This document shows, in pieces, positions 1 through 5,536 of a stretch of DNA of 6,948 nucleotides. The notes beneath the pieces are model-generated. The model made no database searches. It worked only from the letters and a program-made list of their open reading frames with translations, and was not told the origin of the DNA. The stretch's first letter is position 1, and each line of letters starts with the position of its first letter. Origin of the DNA: Candidatus Zixiibacteriota bacterium (GTDB taxonomy: Bacteria; Zixibacteria; MSB-5A5; GN15; FEB-12); the NCBI GenBank assembly GCA_003641405.1, contig QNAF01000140.1, forward strand, positions 1 to 6,948, written 5' to 3'. A program made the translations under genes and the position numbers.

Positions 1-62
1 AGCCCTACTCAACCTTGTCACACGACTTGTGAGCCGATTGTGGCGTCCAAACACAAACATAG

Positions 63-235
63 GTTGCCATGCACCCTCATCGTATTATGCAACGTGAAAA
101 TAAGGCTTTCTCAACAAGCCCTTGGAGGTGGACCACAAGATACCTTGGTCAAAGGGAGGAGAGACTATTGAAGAAAACCTTCAAACTCTTTGCAGTGAGT
201 GCAACCAAGGTAAAAGCAACCTATTCTCGTCATGA
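63..235 (+). pseudogene. Decayed HNH endonuclease, C-terminal part
   Basis: The frame ending at the TGA of 233-235 reads LEVDHKIPWSKGG (122-160), then NLQTLCSECNQGKSN (176-220). These are the catalytic DH and second zinc-knuckle CxxC of standalone HNH nucleases, which cleave DNA using a beta-beta-alpha-metal fold. The same frame has stops at 95-97 and 101-103. The preceding family motif continues instead in another frame: RIMQREN then KAFSTSP (81-122), resembling the usual 'RVLQRDN-F-C-x2-C-GxSP' segment. Two lesions follow from this: a frame change near 119-122, and loss of the first CxxC between REN and KAFSTSP. Nothing recognisable precedes position 63, where another stop (60-62) sits. No start codon or promoter is assigned. 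Reading the fragment as an HNH relic is an inference from motifs, but the density of matching residues is high. Confidence 0.72.
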
Positions 236-259
236 AAGCTTCAGATAACCAGTTCGTAG

Positions 260-281
260 GTCAGGTTGCTTGCAACCTGAC
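260..281. repeat. Hairpin: 10-bp inverted repeat with 2-nt spacer
   Basis: GTCAGGTTGC (260-269) is followed by TT and its exact reverse complement GCAACCTGAC (272-281). An alternative pairing exists: AAGCAACCT at 214-222 is the reverse complement of AGGTTGCTT at 263-271. The left arm could therefore pair with the HNH relic's end instead. No T-tract follows, so it does not look like an intrinsic terminator. It lies between the HNH relic and the mnmE tail. Confidence 0.75.
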
Positions 282-311
282 ATTTGTGATCGTTTGCGGG
301 TGTTCGTTTCC

Positions 312-336
312 CAACCCCAAAACAAGTTTGGGGTTG
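312..336. repeat. Hairpin: 10-bp inverted repeat with 5-nt loop
   Basis: CAACCCCAAA (312-321), loop ACAAG, then TTTGGGGTTG (327-336): a perfect 10-bp stem. It ends about where recognisable MnmE coding sequence begins, so it may mark the junction of inserted or rearranged DNA. There is no T-run on either strand beside it. It shares the GGTTGC/GCAACC hexamer with the hairpin at 260-281. Confidence 0.75.
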
Positions 337-338
337 CC

Positions 339-437
339 ACCCTGCCGGCTGTGGATGCATTGGGAGAGATCACGGGACACATCTACAATGAAGAAGTTTT
401 GGCCAGAATCTTCTCCAAGTTTTGTGTAGGGAAATGA
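339..437 (+). pseudogene. mnmE: 3' remnant of mnmE (tRNA modification GTPase tail)
   Basis: The frame ending at TGA 435-437 reads TLPAVDALGEITG, then IYNEEVLARIFSKFCVGK and stop. MnmE proteins end in an almost invariant pattern of this kind: LxEITG, a short acidic stretch with Leu, then IFSxFCIGK, whose cysteine is the conserved C-terminal CxGK motif. mnmE is commonly the gene before mnmG, and the stop lies 151 nt before mnmG. Upstream of about position 339 the frame loses all resemblance: it has a stop at 246-248 and runs through two hairpins. The helical segment that should precede LGEITG (TNxRH through the LR-x-AL helix) is missing or compressed. No G domain is visible. Either something inserted into mnmE with the rest lying left of the window, or the gene was lost and this is scar sequence. 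The MnmE identity of the tail is strong; the history is inferred. Confidence 0.75.
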
Positions 438-464
438 GAGTAACCTCCACATCGAAGATTCTGG
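403..464. repeat. 11-bp inverted repeat around the mnmE stop
   Basis: CCAGAATCTTC (403-413) and its exact reverse complement GAAGATTCTGG (454-464) are separated by 40 nt that include the mnmE-tail stop codon. No T-tract follows the second arm, so termination is not supported. Role unknown. Confidence 0.6.
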
Positions 465-477
465 TACACAGATAGTG

Positions 478-493
478 TGTCACACGTGAAACA
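478..493. promoter_or_regulatory. parS: Near-consensus parS site upstream of mnmG
   Basis: TGTCACACGTGAAACA matches the bacterial parS consensus TGTTTCACGTGAAACA at 14 of 16 positions. The CACGTG core and the entire right half are intact; both mismatches are at positions 4-5 of the left half. The outer TGT/ACA arms are symmetric about the core. It lies about 2.1 kb from the perfect parS in rsmG and about 3.4 kb from parB. ParB binding here is an inference; a weaker site than the rsmG one would be expected. Confidence 0.55.
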
Positions 494-568
494 CTCACAC
501 AGAATCTACAGCAAGCCGTGGGTCACCAGAGAGCAATCATGGCAGAACCAGAAGCGGTCATGCCCTAC

Positions 569-574
569 TATAAT
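569..574 (+). promoter_or_regulatory. Candidate -10 box for mnmG
   Basis: A perfect TATAAT lies 14 nt before the mnmG ATG. No good -35 hexamer is found 16-19 nt upstream. Transcription starting 6-7 nt downstream would leave only about 8 nt of leader, and no clear Shine-Dalgarno precedes ATG 589. If used, this promoter gives a nearly leaderless mnmG message. Confidence 0.4.
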
Positions 575-588
575 AGTGTCATGAGATT

Positions 589-2469
589 ATGAGAGAAACT
601 GACTTTGACATAGTCGTGATTGGAGGAGGTCATGCCGGGGTGGAAGCTGTACTTGCTGCAGCGCGCATGGGCAAGAAGGCTGCGCTCATTACGATGGAGA
701 CTTCCAAGTTAGCCCTCATGTCATGCAATCCTGCTGTTGGTGGTATCGGTAAGTCACAACTGGTCAAGGAAGTAGATGCCCTGGGCGGGATGATGGCGCT
801 GGCTATCGATGCTACCGGAATCCAGTTCCGACGTCTTAATTTATCTCGCGGACCGGCTGTATGGTCTACCCGTGCCCAGGCGGACCGGCGGGCCTACAGT
901 CAGTTTGTTGTCGATTACGTGGTTTCAAGCAGGAATGTGGAAGTGATTGAAGGTCTGGTTGCGGATATCCAGCAGGCGGGCGGTAATGTGACAGGGGTCA
1001 CCACCGAAGATGGTCGGAGATTCTATGCAAAAGCTGTCATTATCACCACCGGGACGTTTCTTGGTGGGCTTATCCATATAGGAGAACAAAAGATAGAAGC
1101 GGGACGTCTCGGTGAGCCAGCAGCCAACAGTCTATCCAAGAGTCTTGCTCAGCTCGGTTTGGAAATTGGCAGACTCAAGACCGGTACGCCGCCGAGGCTT
1201 AATGGGGATACAATTGACTGGTCGAAATGTCAGATTCAATGTGGAGAGGAACCGATGCCGTTCTTCTCGCCAAACTCACCACTTCGGACATTTCATCAGA
1301 TACCGTGTCATTTGACCAACACGACGGAAAGGACCAAGGAGATCGTCTCTGCCAATTTCGGCAAATCTCCCATCTTCTCCGGGGGGATAAAATCCACAGG
1401 ACCGCGGTACTGCCCTTCGATTGAAGCCAAGTTCCACCGGTTTTCTGACAAACCAAGCCACCAGATATTCCTTGAGCCGGAGGGCAACGGCACTAACGAG
1501 ATATACCCAAACGGTTTCTCCACTGCACTGCCGGAGGAAATCCAGGGGGATGCTATCCGGACTGTAACCGGGCTGGAGGAAGTTGAGATTACTCAGCCCG
1601 GCTATGCAATTGAGTATGACTACTGTCCCGCGCACCAAGTGGACAGGTCGCTCGAATGCAGGCAATTGGCCGGTCTTTTTCTCGCCGGGCAGATTAATGG
1701 TACGTCGGGATATGAAGAAGCTGCGGCTCAAGGACTTATGGCCGGTGTCAATGCTTCGCTATATATCGATGATGAGCCGCCTTTCATTCTGGATCGATCT
1801 GAAGCCTACATTGGGGTGATGATTGATGATCTGACTACCCGATCCACAACGGAACCATATCGGATGTTTACCTCGCGAGCGGAATACCGTCTGGCGCTGC
1901 GCGAAGACAACAGCCGTGACCGTCTGATGGATCACGCCATGCGTCTTGGGCTTGTGGAACGCACAGAGTATGAACAGTTTAGAAGTCTGCAGGTAGCAAC
2001 AGAATCAGCTATTATGCATTTTCGGAAAACTCGGATTCCTGTTGACGATCTGGGTGAACTTGGAAAAAGGTTCAAGAAACAGTCGCGGGTCAGCCTTGCC
2101 AGATTGCTGAAGCAACCTGGTTTCAATCTCCCTGATCTTCTTCCACTTCTCTCGGAGCTTGGCGATCAGTTTACCGAGGACCGCGAAGCGCTTGAACGGG
2201 CAGCTATCACTATTCGCTATGAGGGCTATATTGACAAACAGCAACGCGAGATAGACAGGTTCAAGAAATTGGAGACCGAAACTATCCCTGACGATTTTAC
2301 CTACGAAAGAGTGCCAGGGCTCAAAACTGAAGCTCGCGAGAAGTTCGTGCGGTTCCGTCCCGACTCATTGGGCCAGGCAGGACGGATGGAAGGTGTCACG
2401 CCGGGGGATATCGCCGTATTGGCGGTTTATCTCAAAAGACACAAGAGCGGAAGAGGTCAACAGGCATGA
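589..2469 (+). CDS. mnmG: MnmG, tRNA uridine-5-carboxymethylaminomethyl modification enzyme
   Basis: This is the FAD-dependent partner of MnmE (also called GidA). The complex adds the carboxymethylaminomethyl or aminomethyl group to C5 of wobble U34 in several tRNAs, using methylenetetrahydrofolate and NADH in the cytoplasm. The protein has 626 residues, the normal full length. Visible features are the N-terminal Rossmann motif GGGHAG (12-17), the redox-active cysteines C46 (in MSCNP) and C275 (in GPRYCPSIE), the FAD-site signature GTSGYEEAAAQG (from 371), PYRMFTSRAEYRL (423-435), and a C-terminal EGVTPGDIAVLAVYLKR helix that contacts MnmE and tRNA. Residues after the first LS read RGPAVWSTRAQADRRAY, with Trp where many bacteria have Arg or Gln. 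The start gives the standard FDIVVIGGG beginning and no in-frame extension is needed. Its stop overlaps the rsmG start by 4 nt. Its usual neighbour and partner mnmE survives here only as a tail. Confidence 0.98.
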   Translation: MRETDFDIVVIGGGHAGVEAVLAAARMGKKAALITMETSKLALMSCNPAVGGIGKSQLVKEVDALGGMMALAIDATGIQFRRLNLSRGPAVWSTRAQADRRAYSQFVVDYVVSSRNVEVIEGLVADIQQAGGNVTGVTTEDGRRFYAKAVIITTGTFLGGLIHIGEQKIEAGRLGEPAANSLSKSLAQLGLEIGRLKTGTPPRLNGDTIDWSKCQIQCGEEPMPFFSPNSPLRTFHQIPCHLTNTTERTKEIVSANFGKSPIFSGGIKSTGPRYCPSIEAKFHRFSDKPSHQIFLEPEGNGTNEIYPNGFSTALPEEIQGDAIRTVTGLEEVEITQPGYAIEYDYCPAHQVDRSLECRQLAGLFLAGQINGTSGYEEAAAQGLMAGVNASLYIDDEPPFILDRSEAYIGVMIDDLTTRSTTEPYRMFTSRAEYRLALREDNSRDRLMDHAMRLGLVERTEYEQFRSLQVATESAIMHFRKTRIPVDDLGELGKRFKKQSRVSLARLLKQPGFNLPDLLPLLSELGDQFTEDREALERAAITIRYEGYIDKQQREIDRFKKLETETIPDDFTYERVPGLKTEAREKFVRFRPDSLGQAGRMEGVTPGDIAVLAVYLKRHKSGRGQQA

Positions 2470-3062
2470 CCACCAACCTCGTTTGTGATCCCAAGATATT
2501 GCTCGATAAATACTTATCGACGCAGGATGCCGAGCGTTACTTTTTGCTTCTAATGGCCGAGAACCAGAAAGTAAGTCTTGTTTCACGTGAAACAACCCGC
2601 GAGGATTTCGACCGTCTTGTGGCGGAATCACTTCTACCTCTGGATATCCTGCGTGCTCCGATGGGAGCATACCTTGACATTGGTTCGGGAGGTGGTATGC
2701 CGTCGATCCCCTTGCTCCTGTCACAAAAAATATCAGGCCCCGCTATCCTTATAGAGCGGACAGGCAAGAAAGCAGCCGCGCTGGAGCGCATGATTACTGA
2801 TCTGCCCATTGAGGCATCTGTCATCGCTCGAAATTTCGAGGAAACGAATCTTGATGAAACATTTAATCTGGTAACGCTTCGGTACGTCAAGCTTACGCCT
2901 CAACTCCTGTCCAACATCATGAAGGTCGTGAGTCCCGGCGGAGTGTTCGTCTACTACTCTCAGCTTGATTTCAATACTCCTGGTTTCTCGGCGGAGGTCC
3001 GCTCGTTTGTGTCCCCGCAATCCGAAGTCGTCAAGAGCTTTACTGTCTTTCGGAAAGCTTGA
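2466..3062 (+). CDS. rsmG: RsmG, 16S rRNA (guanine-N7) methyltransferase
   Basis: RsmG (GidB) transfers a methyl group from S-adenosylmethionine to N7 of G527 (E. coli numbering) in the 530 loop of 16S rRNA. The 198-residue length fits the family (about 205-240). The SAM-binding glycine loop is DIGSGGGMPSIPL (71-83), and the later RTGKKAAALERMI segment matches the family's 'KKxxFL' helix. The sequence is divergent elsewhere: ESLLPLDIL stands where HFLDSL is typical, and TLRYVKL where SRAV is typical. The start ATG overlaps the mnmG stop as ATGA, with GGAAGAGG (2449-2456) nine nt upstream, so it is probably translationally coupled. Codons 38-44 (Leu-Val-Ser-Arg-Glu-Thr-Thr) contain a perfect parS palindrome, which replaces the family's usual NLTxI segment. 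An 88-bp gap follows before parA. Confidence 0.93.
   Translation: MTTNLVCDPKILLDKYLSTQDAERYFLLLMAENQKVSLVSRETTREDFDRLVAESLLPLDILRAPMGAYLDIGSGGGMPSIPLLLSQKISGPAILIERTGKKAAALERMITDLPIEASVIARNFEETNLDETFNLVTLRYVKLTPQLLSNIMKVVSPGGVFVYYSQLDFNTPGFSAEVRSFVSPQSEVVKSFTVFRKA
2578..2595. promoter_or_regulatory. parS: Perfect parS centromere site inside rsmG
   Basis: TTGTTTCACGTGAAACAA is a perfect 18-bp palindrome containing the exact 16-bp parS consensus at 2579-2594. ParB loads onto DNA as a CTP-dependent clamp at such sites, and ParA then moves the origin region. The site lies within rsmG codons 38-44 and about 1.3 kb upstream of parB, as expected for an origin-proximal ParABS locus. Confidence 0.95.
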
Positions 3063-3083
3063 GAAACACGCCTCTTTTTTTCC

Positions 3084-3112
3084 TTGCTAACGTTTGTGCA
3101 ATAGCCTAAAAT
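3084..3112 (+). promoter_or_regulatory. Candidate sigma-70 promoter for parA operon
   Basis: TTGCTA (3084-3089) and TAAAAT (3107-3112) are separated by exactly 17 nt in the 88-bp rsmG-parA gap. A start near 3119 would leave a leader of about 30 nt before the parA ATG. A 7-nt T-run at 3075-3081 precedes it but lacks a convincing stem, so read-through from mnmG-rsmG is also possible. Confidence 0.5.
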
Positions 3113-3138
3113 CGACAACAGGAATACGTCTTCTCGAC

Positions 3139-3144
3139 AAGGAG
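3139..3144 (+). promoter_or_regulatory. Ribosome binding site fixing the parA start
   Basis: AAGGAG lies 6 nt before ATG 3151. This supports that start over the TTG at 3094, which would add 19 residues that do not resemble ParA. Confidence 0.85.
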
Positions 3145-3150
3145 TGTTGT

Positions 3151-3909
3151 ATGGGTCGTGTCATTGCGATTGCCAACCAAAAGGGCGGTGTGGGAAAAAC
3201 AACTACAGCAGTCAACCTGAGTTCCTGTCTGGCGGTTGCGGAGCAGAAAACACTATTAATAGATATGGATCCGCAGGCGAACTCTACCAGCGGTGTTGGT
3301 TACGAGCACAAGGAAAGCGATGCTTCCATCTACGACGCCCTGATTGGGCAGAAACCCGTACGTGAAGTTATTAGCCCGACAGAACTTAAGTTCTTAAACT
3401 TGGTCCCTTCGGCTATCTCGCTCGTCGGCGCCGAAGTAGAGCTGGTGGGTATGCTTTCTCGGGAGACTCGGCTGAAATCGGTACTTGCAGATATCCTTGA
3501 TGAGTACAAGTACATCATTGTTGATTGTCCACCATCTCTTGGTTTGTTGACAATCAACACCTTGACGGCTGCAAACTCCGTCATTATCCCCATTCAGTGT
3601 GAATACTACGCCCTGGAGGGACTCGGCCAGTTGATGAACACAATCAAACTCGTGCAACAGCACCTAAACACGGAACTCCGTGTAGAGGGCGTTCTGCTCA
3701 CGATGTACGACAGCCGATTGAACCTGTCCAAGCAGGTGTCCCAGGAAGTCCGCAGTAATTTCGATCAACACGTCTACGACACGGTGATCTCTCGCAATGT
3801 ACGGCTTTCGGAAGCTCCGTCGTTCGGCAAGCCGATTATCCTCTATGATATTCTCTCTACCGGTGCCGAAAACTACATGGCCCTTACAAAGGAAGTGATG
3901 GCATCATGA
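3151..3909 (+). CDS. parA: ParA/Soj chromosome partitioning ATPase
   Basis: ParA is a deviant Walker ATPase. It dimerises on nucleoid DNA with ATP and is released by ParB-parS complexes, giving directed origin segregation. The protein has 252 residues, the size of chromosomal Soj proteins and without the N-terminal helix-turn-helix of plasmid types. Visible features are IANQKGGVGKTT with deviant Walker A KGGVGKTT (11-18, signature K11), Walker A' IDMDPQANST with D40, and Walker B YIIVDCPPSLG with D125. PIQCEYYALEGLGQL and a C-terminal SRNVRLSEAPSFG motif, typical of Soj, are also present. The start at 3151 begins MGRVIAIANQ like other family members and has a strong AAGGAG. parB overlaps the stop by 4 nt. 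No missing catalytic residue was seen. Confidence 0.97.
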   Translation: MGRVIAIANQKGGVGKTTTAVNLSSCLAVAEQKTLLIDMDPQANSTSGVGYEHKESDASIYDALIGQKPVREVISPTELKFLNLVPSAISLVGAEVELVGMLSRETRLKSVLADILDEYKYIIVDCPPSLGLLTINTLTAANSVIIPIQCEYYALEGLGQLMNTIKLVQQHLNTELRVEGVLLTMYDSRLNLSKQVSQEVRSNFDQHVYDTVISRNVRLSEAPSFGKPIILYDILSTGAENYMALTKEVMAS

Positions 3910-4754
3910 CAAAGCAGGTACTTGGCAAAGGGCTCAGCGCTCTGATACCGAGCGGCGCGACAACAGAGACTGATAAGCTCCACTATAAAACACTCAACCT
4001 CGATCAGATTGCTCCCAACCCTTTGCAGCCACGGCAGACCTTTGAACAACAGCCCCTGGAGGAACTGGCCGAGTCGGTCAAAGCCAACGGAGTTGTACAA
4101 CCGCTGGTGGTGAGGAAGAATGGTCAGGGCTATACGATCATTGCGGGGGAACGTCGCTATCGTGCAGCGCGTATGGCCGGTCTTCAGCAGGTGCCCACGG
4201 TGGTGTGGGACGACGTGGACGACGTGCGCGTGCTGGAGCTTGCACTTGTGGAGAATATTCATCGTGAGGACCTCAACCCACTTGAACTGGCCGAAGCATA
4301 TCGTCGCCTGATAGACCAATGCGGTCTCACGCAGAACGAGTTGTCAAGGCGCGTTGGTCGTAGTCGAGCAGCCGTGGCGAATCATCTCCGTCTGCTCACA
4401 TTGCCAGATTCCATCAAGAAGCTGATCGGCGAAGGTCGGCTGACGGAAGGTCATGCGCGGGCGATTCTGGCTATGGAGTCCGAAGCACAGATGCTTGAAA
4501 TTGCAGAACGTATCTTGAGTAATTCGCTTTCTGTCCGAGAAGTAGAGAAGACCGTACGAAGAACGAAACGTCGCAGGCTCGTTCCAAAGCGTCATGCGCC
4601 GGAGATTGCAGAGATGGAGGGTTTCCTTAAACGTTTACTGGGGACCTCCGTACGGATTGCGCCGGGTCTGAAGAAAGGCAGAATTGAAATCGAGTACTAC
4701 GGGAACGAAGACCTTGACCGTATCTGGCAGTTGTTCAGGAAGATCGAGTCCTAA
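3906..4754 (+). CDS. parB: ParB/Spo0J chromosome partitioning CTPase, parS-binding
   Basis: ParB binds parS, hydrolyses CTP and spreads as a sliding clamp; it also stimulates ParA and recruits SMC in many bacteria. The 282-residue protein has all three regions. The N-terminal LGKGLSALIP is the ParA-stimulating peptide type. The CTPase domain carries NPLQPR, GERRYRA (81-87) and ENIHRED (116-122), the GxxRxxA and ENxxRxxL nucleotide motifs. The helix-turn-helix LTQNELSRRVGRSRAAVANH begins at 141. A basic KRRRLVPKR linker leads to the C-terminal dimerisation domain. Its ATG overlaps the parA stop (ATGA), with AAAGGA (3888-3893) 12 nt upstream. Its own targets, one perfect and one near-consensus parS, are both in the window. 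The next gene starts 2 nt after its stop, so it is probably cotranscribed with the peptidase and bactofilin. Confidence 0.97.
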   Translation: MTKQVLGKGLSALIPSGATTETDKLHYKTLNLDQIAPNPLQPRQTFEQQPLEELAESVKANGVVQPLVVRKNGQGYTIIAGERRYRAARMAGLQQVPTVVWDDVDDVRVLELALVENIHREDLNPLELAEAYRRLIDQCGLTQNELSRRVGRSRAAVANHLRLLTLPDSIKKLIGEGRLTEGHARAILAMESEAQMLEIAERILSNSLSVREVEKTVRRTKRRRLVPKRHAPEIAEMEGFLKRLLGTSVRIAPGLKKGRIEIEYYGNEDLDRIWQLFRKIES

Positions 4755-4756
4755 AC

Positions 4757-5536
4757 GTGCGAAAAGCTAAGTACATCACCATTCTGTTTGTCCCGGAGGG
4801 GACGGAGCCGCGAAGTGGACTCAAGATGCGGCAATGGGTGCTCAAGCTTGCTGTTGTGTCGCTTGGTATTTTGCTTGTTGGGATAGTCGTCTTCTTTGCG
4901 TTTTACGGCAAAGTCTTGTCTCGCGCAACTATGACAGAGAAAGTGACCAGGGAGAATGAAGACCTCAAGAGATACTACTACAAGGTGCAGCTTCTGCAGG
5001 AGAATCTACTGCAGGCAAGGGACGTTGTGTCTCGAATGACAGAATTGGCTGGTATTGATTATGAGTTTCCGGAATTGCCGGATGACTCAACACTGTTTGC
5101 TCAAATGGATCACACACCGGCGGCGGTGATGAATCGTCCCAGCGCGCTTGACTGGACACTTCCGGCCGGCTTGCCTATCGACGGTTTTGTGACACAGAGT
5201 TTCGAGATTGAGAACGAGGACCACTATCACCCTGGCGTTGATATCGCCTGCGCTGTCGGCACCCCCGTGTTATCCACAGGCTCGGGCGTGGTTGAGTATG
5301 TTGACTACGATTCCATCTACGGACACCGCGTTGTAATCAGACACAACGACAGTATCAGCACCATATATGCACACAATGACGAGGTTCTTGTTCGGCAGGA
5401 GCAGCACGTGTTGGTTGGCAGTCGCATTGCACTCTCCGGCAACAGTGGCAAATCAACAGCTCCGCACCTTCACTACGAAGTAAGAGTTTCTGGCAAACCA
5501 ATAGATCCGATGGTAAACTTGTATGAAGAAAACTAA
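4757..5536 (+). CDS. Membrane-anchored M23 (LytM-type) peptidoglycan endopeptidase
   Basis: A likely zinc-dependent cell-wall hydrolase of 259 residues that cuts peptide cross-bridges in peptidoglycan. The layout is a short cytoplasmic N-terminus with a conserved-looking YITILFVPEGT (6-16), one membrane segment at about 28-50, a probable coiled coil at about 58-95, a linker, and a C-terminal M23 domain from about 145. All zinc and catalytic positions of an active enzyme are present: H158 and D162 (HPGVD), H206 in YAHND, and H237/H239 in HLHYEV. It is therefore unlikely to be a degenerate EnvC- or NlpD-like activator. The GTG start lies 2 nt after the parB stop and has only a weak Shine-Dalgarno (AGGAAG, 14 nt upstream). 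A later ATG at 4826 would cut off the VPEGT segment, so GTG is preferred. The bactofilin overlaps its end by 14 nt, suggesting the two act together in cell shape. Its exact bond specificity cannot be read from sequence. Confidence 0.92.
   Translation: MRKAKYITILFVPEGTEPRSGLKMRQWVLKLAVVSLGILLVGIVVFFAFYGKVLSRATMTEKVTRENEDLKRYYYKVQLLQENLLQARDVVSRMTELAGIDYEFPELPDDSTLFAQMDHTPAAVMNRPSALDWTLPAGLPIDGFVTQSFEIENEDHYHPGVDIACAVGTPVLSTGSGVVEYVDYDSIYGHRVVIRHNDSISTIYAHNDEVLVRQEQHVLVGSRIALSGNSGKSTAPHLHYEVRVSGKPIDPMVNLYEEN
5270..5278 (+). other. Perfect DnaA box inside the M23 gene
   Basis: TTATCCACA, an exact match to the strong DnaA box, encodes the Leu-Ser-Thr of PVLSTGSG and uses the TTA leucine codon. 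It is isolated, about 680 bp before the DnaA-box cluster. It could be chance or a distant titration site. Confidence 0.4.

Noticed and set aside
86..101. CACGTG-less parS-like CAACGTGAAAAT
   Set aside because: Only about 10 of 16 positions match, no better than chance.
240..345. Integron attC site explaining the hairpins near an HNH gene
   Set aside because: No RYYYAAC/GTTRRRY core pair was found at the hairpin ends.
350..358. DnaA-box-like TGTGGATGC upstream of mnmG
   Set aside because: Two mismatches and isolated; it falls inside the mnmE-tail codons, so it does not support an origin upstream of mnmG.
232..429. A 65-codon + strand ORF containing TFVIVCGCSFPNPKTSLG, vaguely like an MnmE P-loop
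   Set aside because: It overlaps the HNH stop, the hairpins and the mnmE tail in another frame. The GxPNxGK spacing is wrong and no G-domain motif follows. Treated as chance.
261..452. Minus-strand 63-codon ORF
   Set aside because: It is antisense to the mnmE tail and hairpins, with no recognisable motif or ribosome site.
1..588. A tRNA, tmRNA, RNase P or SRP RNA in the left flank
   Set aside because: No T-loop, tmRNA ends, RNase P GAGGAAAGTC core or SRP GGAAGCAGC motif is present on either strand.
1276..1731. Minus-strand 151-codon ORF
   Set aside because: It lies wholly antisense to mnmG, which is certain from its motifs; the reverse frame is open only as a shadow.
3063..3083. Possible terminator after rsmG (seven T at 3075-3081)
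   Set aside because: The only stem nearby is a 4-bp CTTT/AAAG that is not adjacent to the T-run.
3454..3470. parS-like CTTTCTCGGGAGACT in parA
   Set aside because: The CACGTG core is absent. The bases encode the SRETRL segment that is common in Soj proteins, so protein conservation explains it.
3873..4319. Minus-strand 148-codon ORF
   Set aside because: Antisense shadow of the parA end and parB; no family resemblance.
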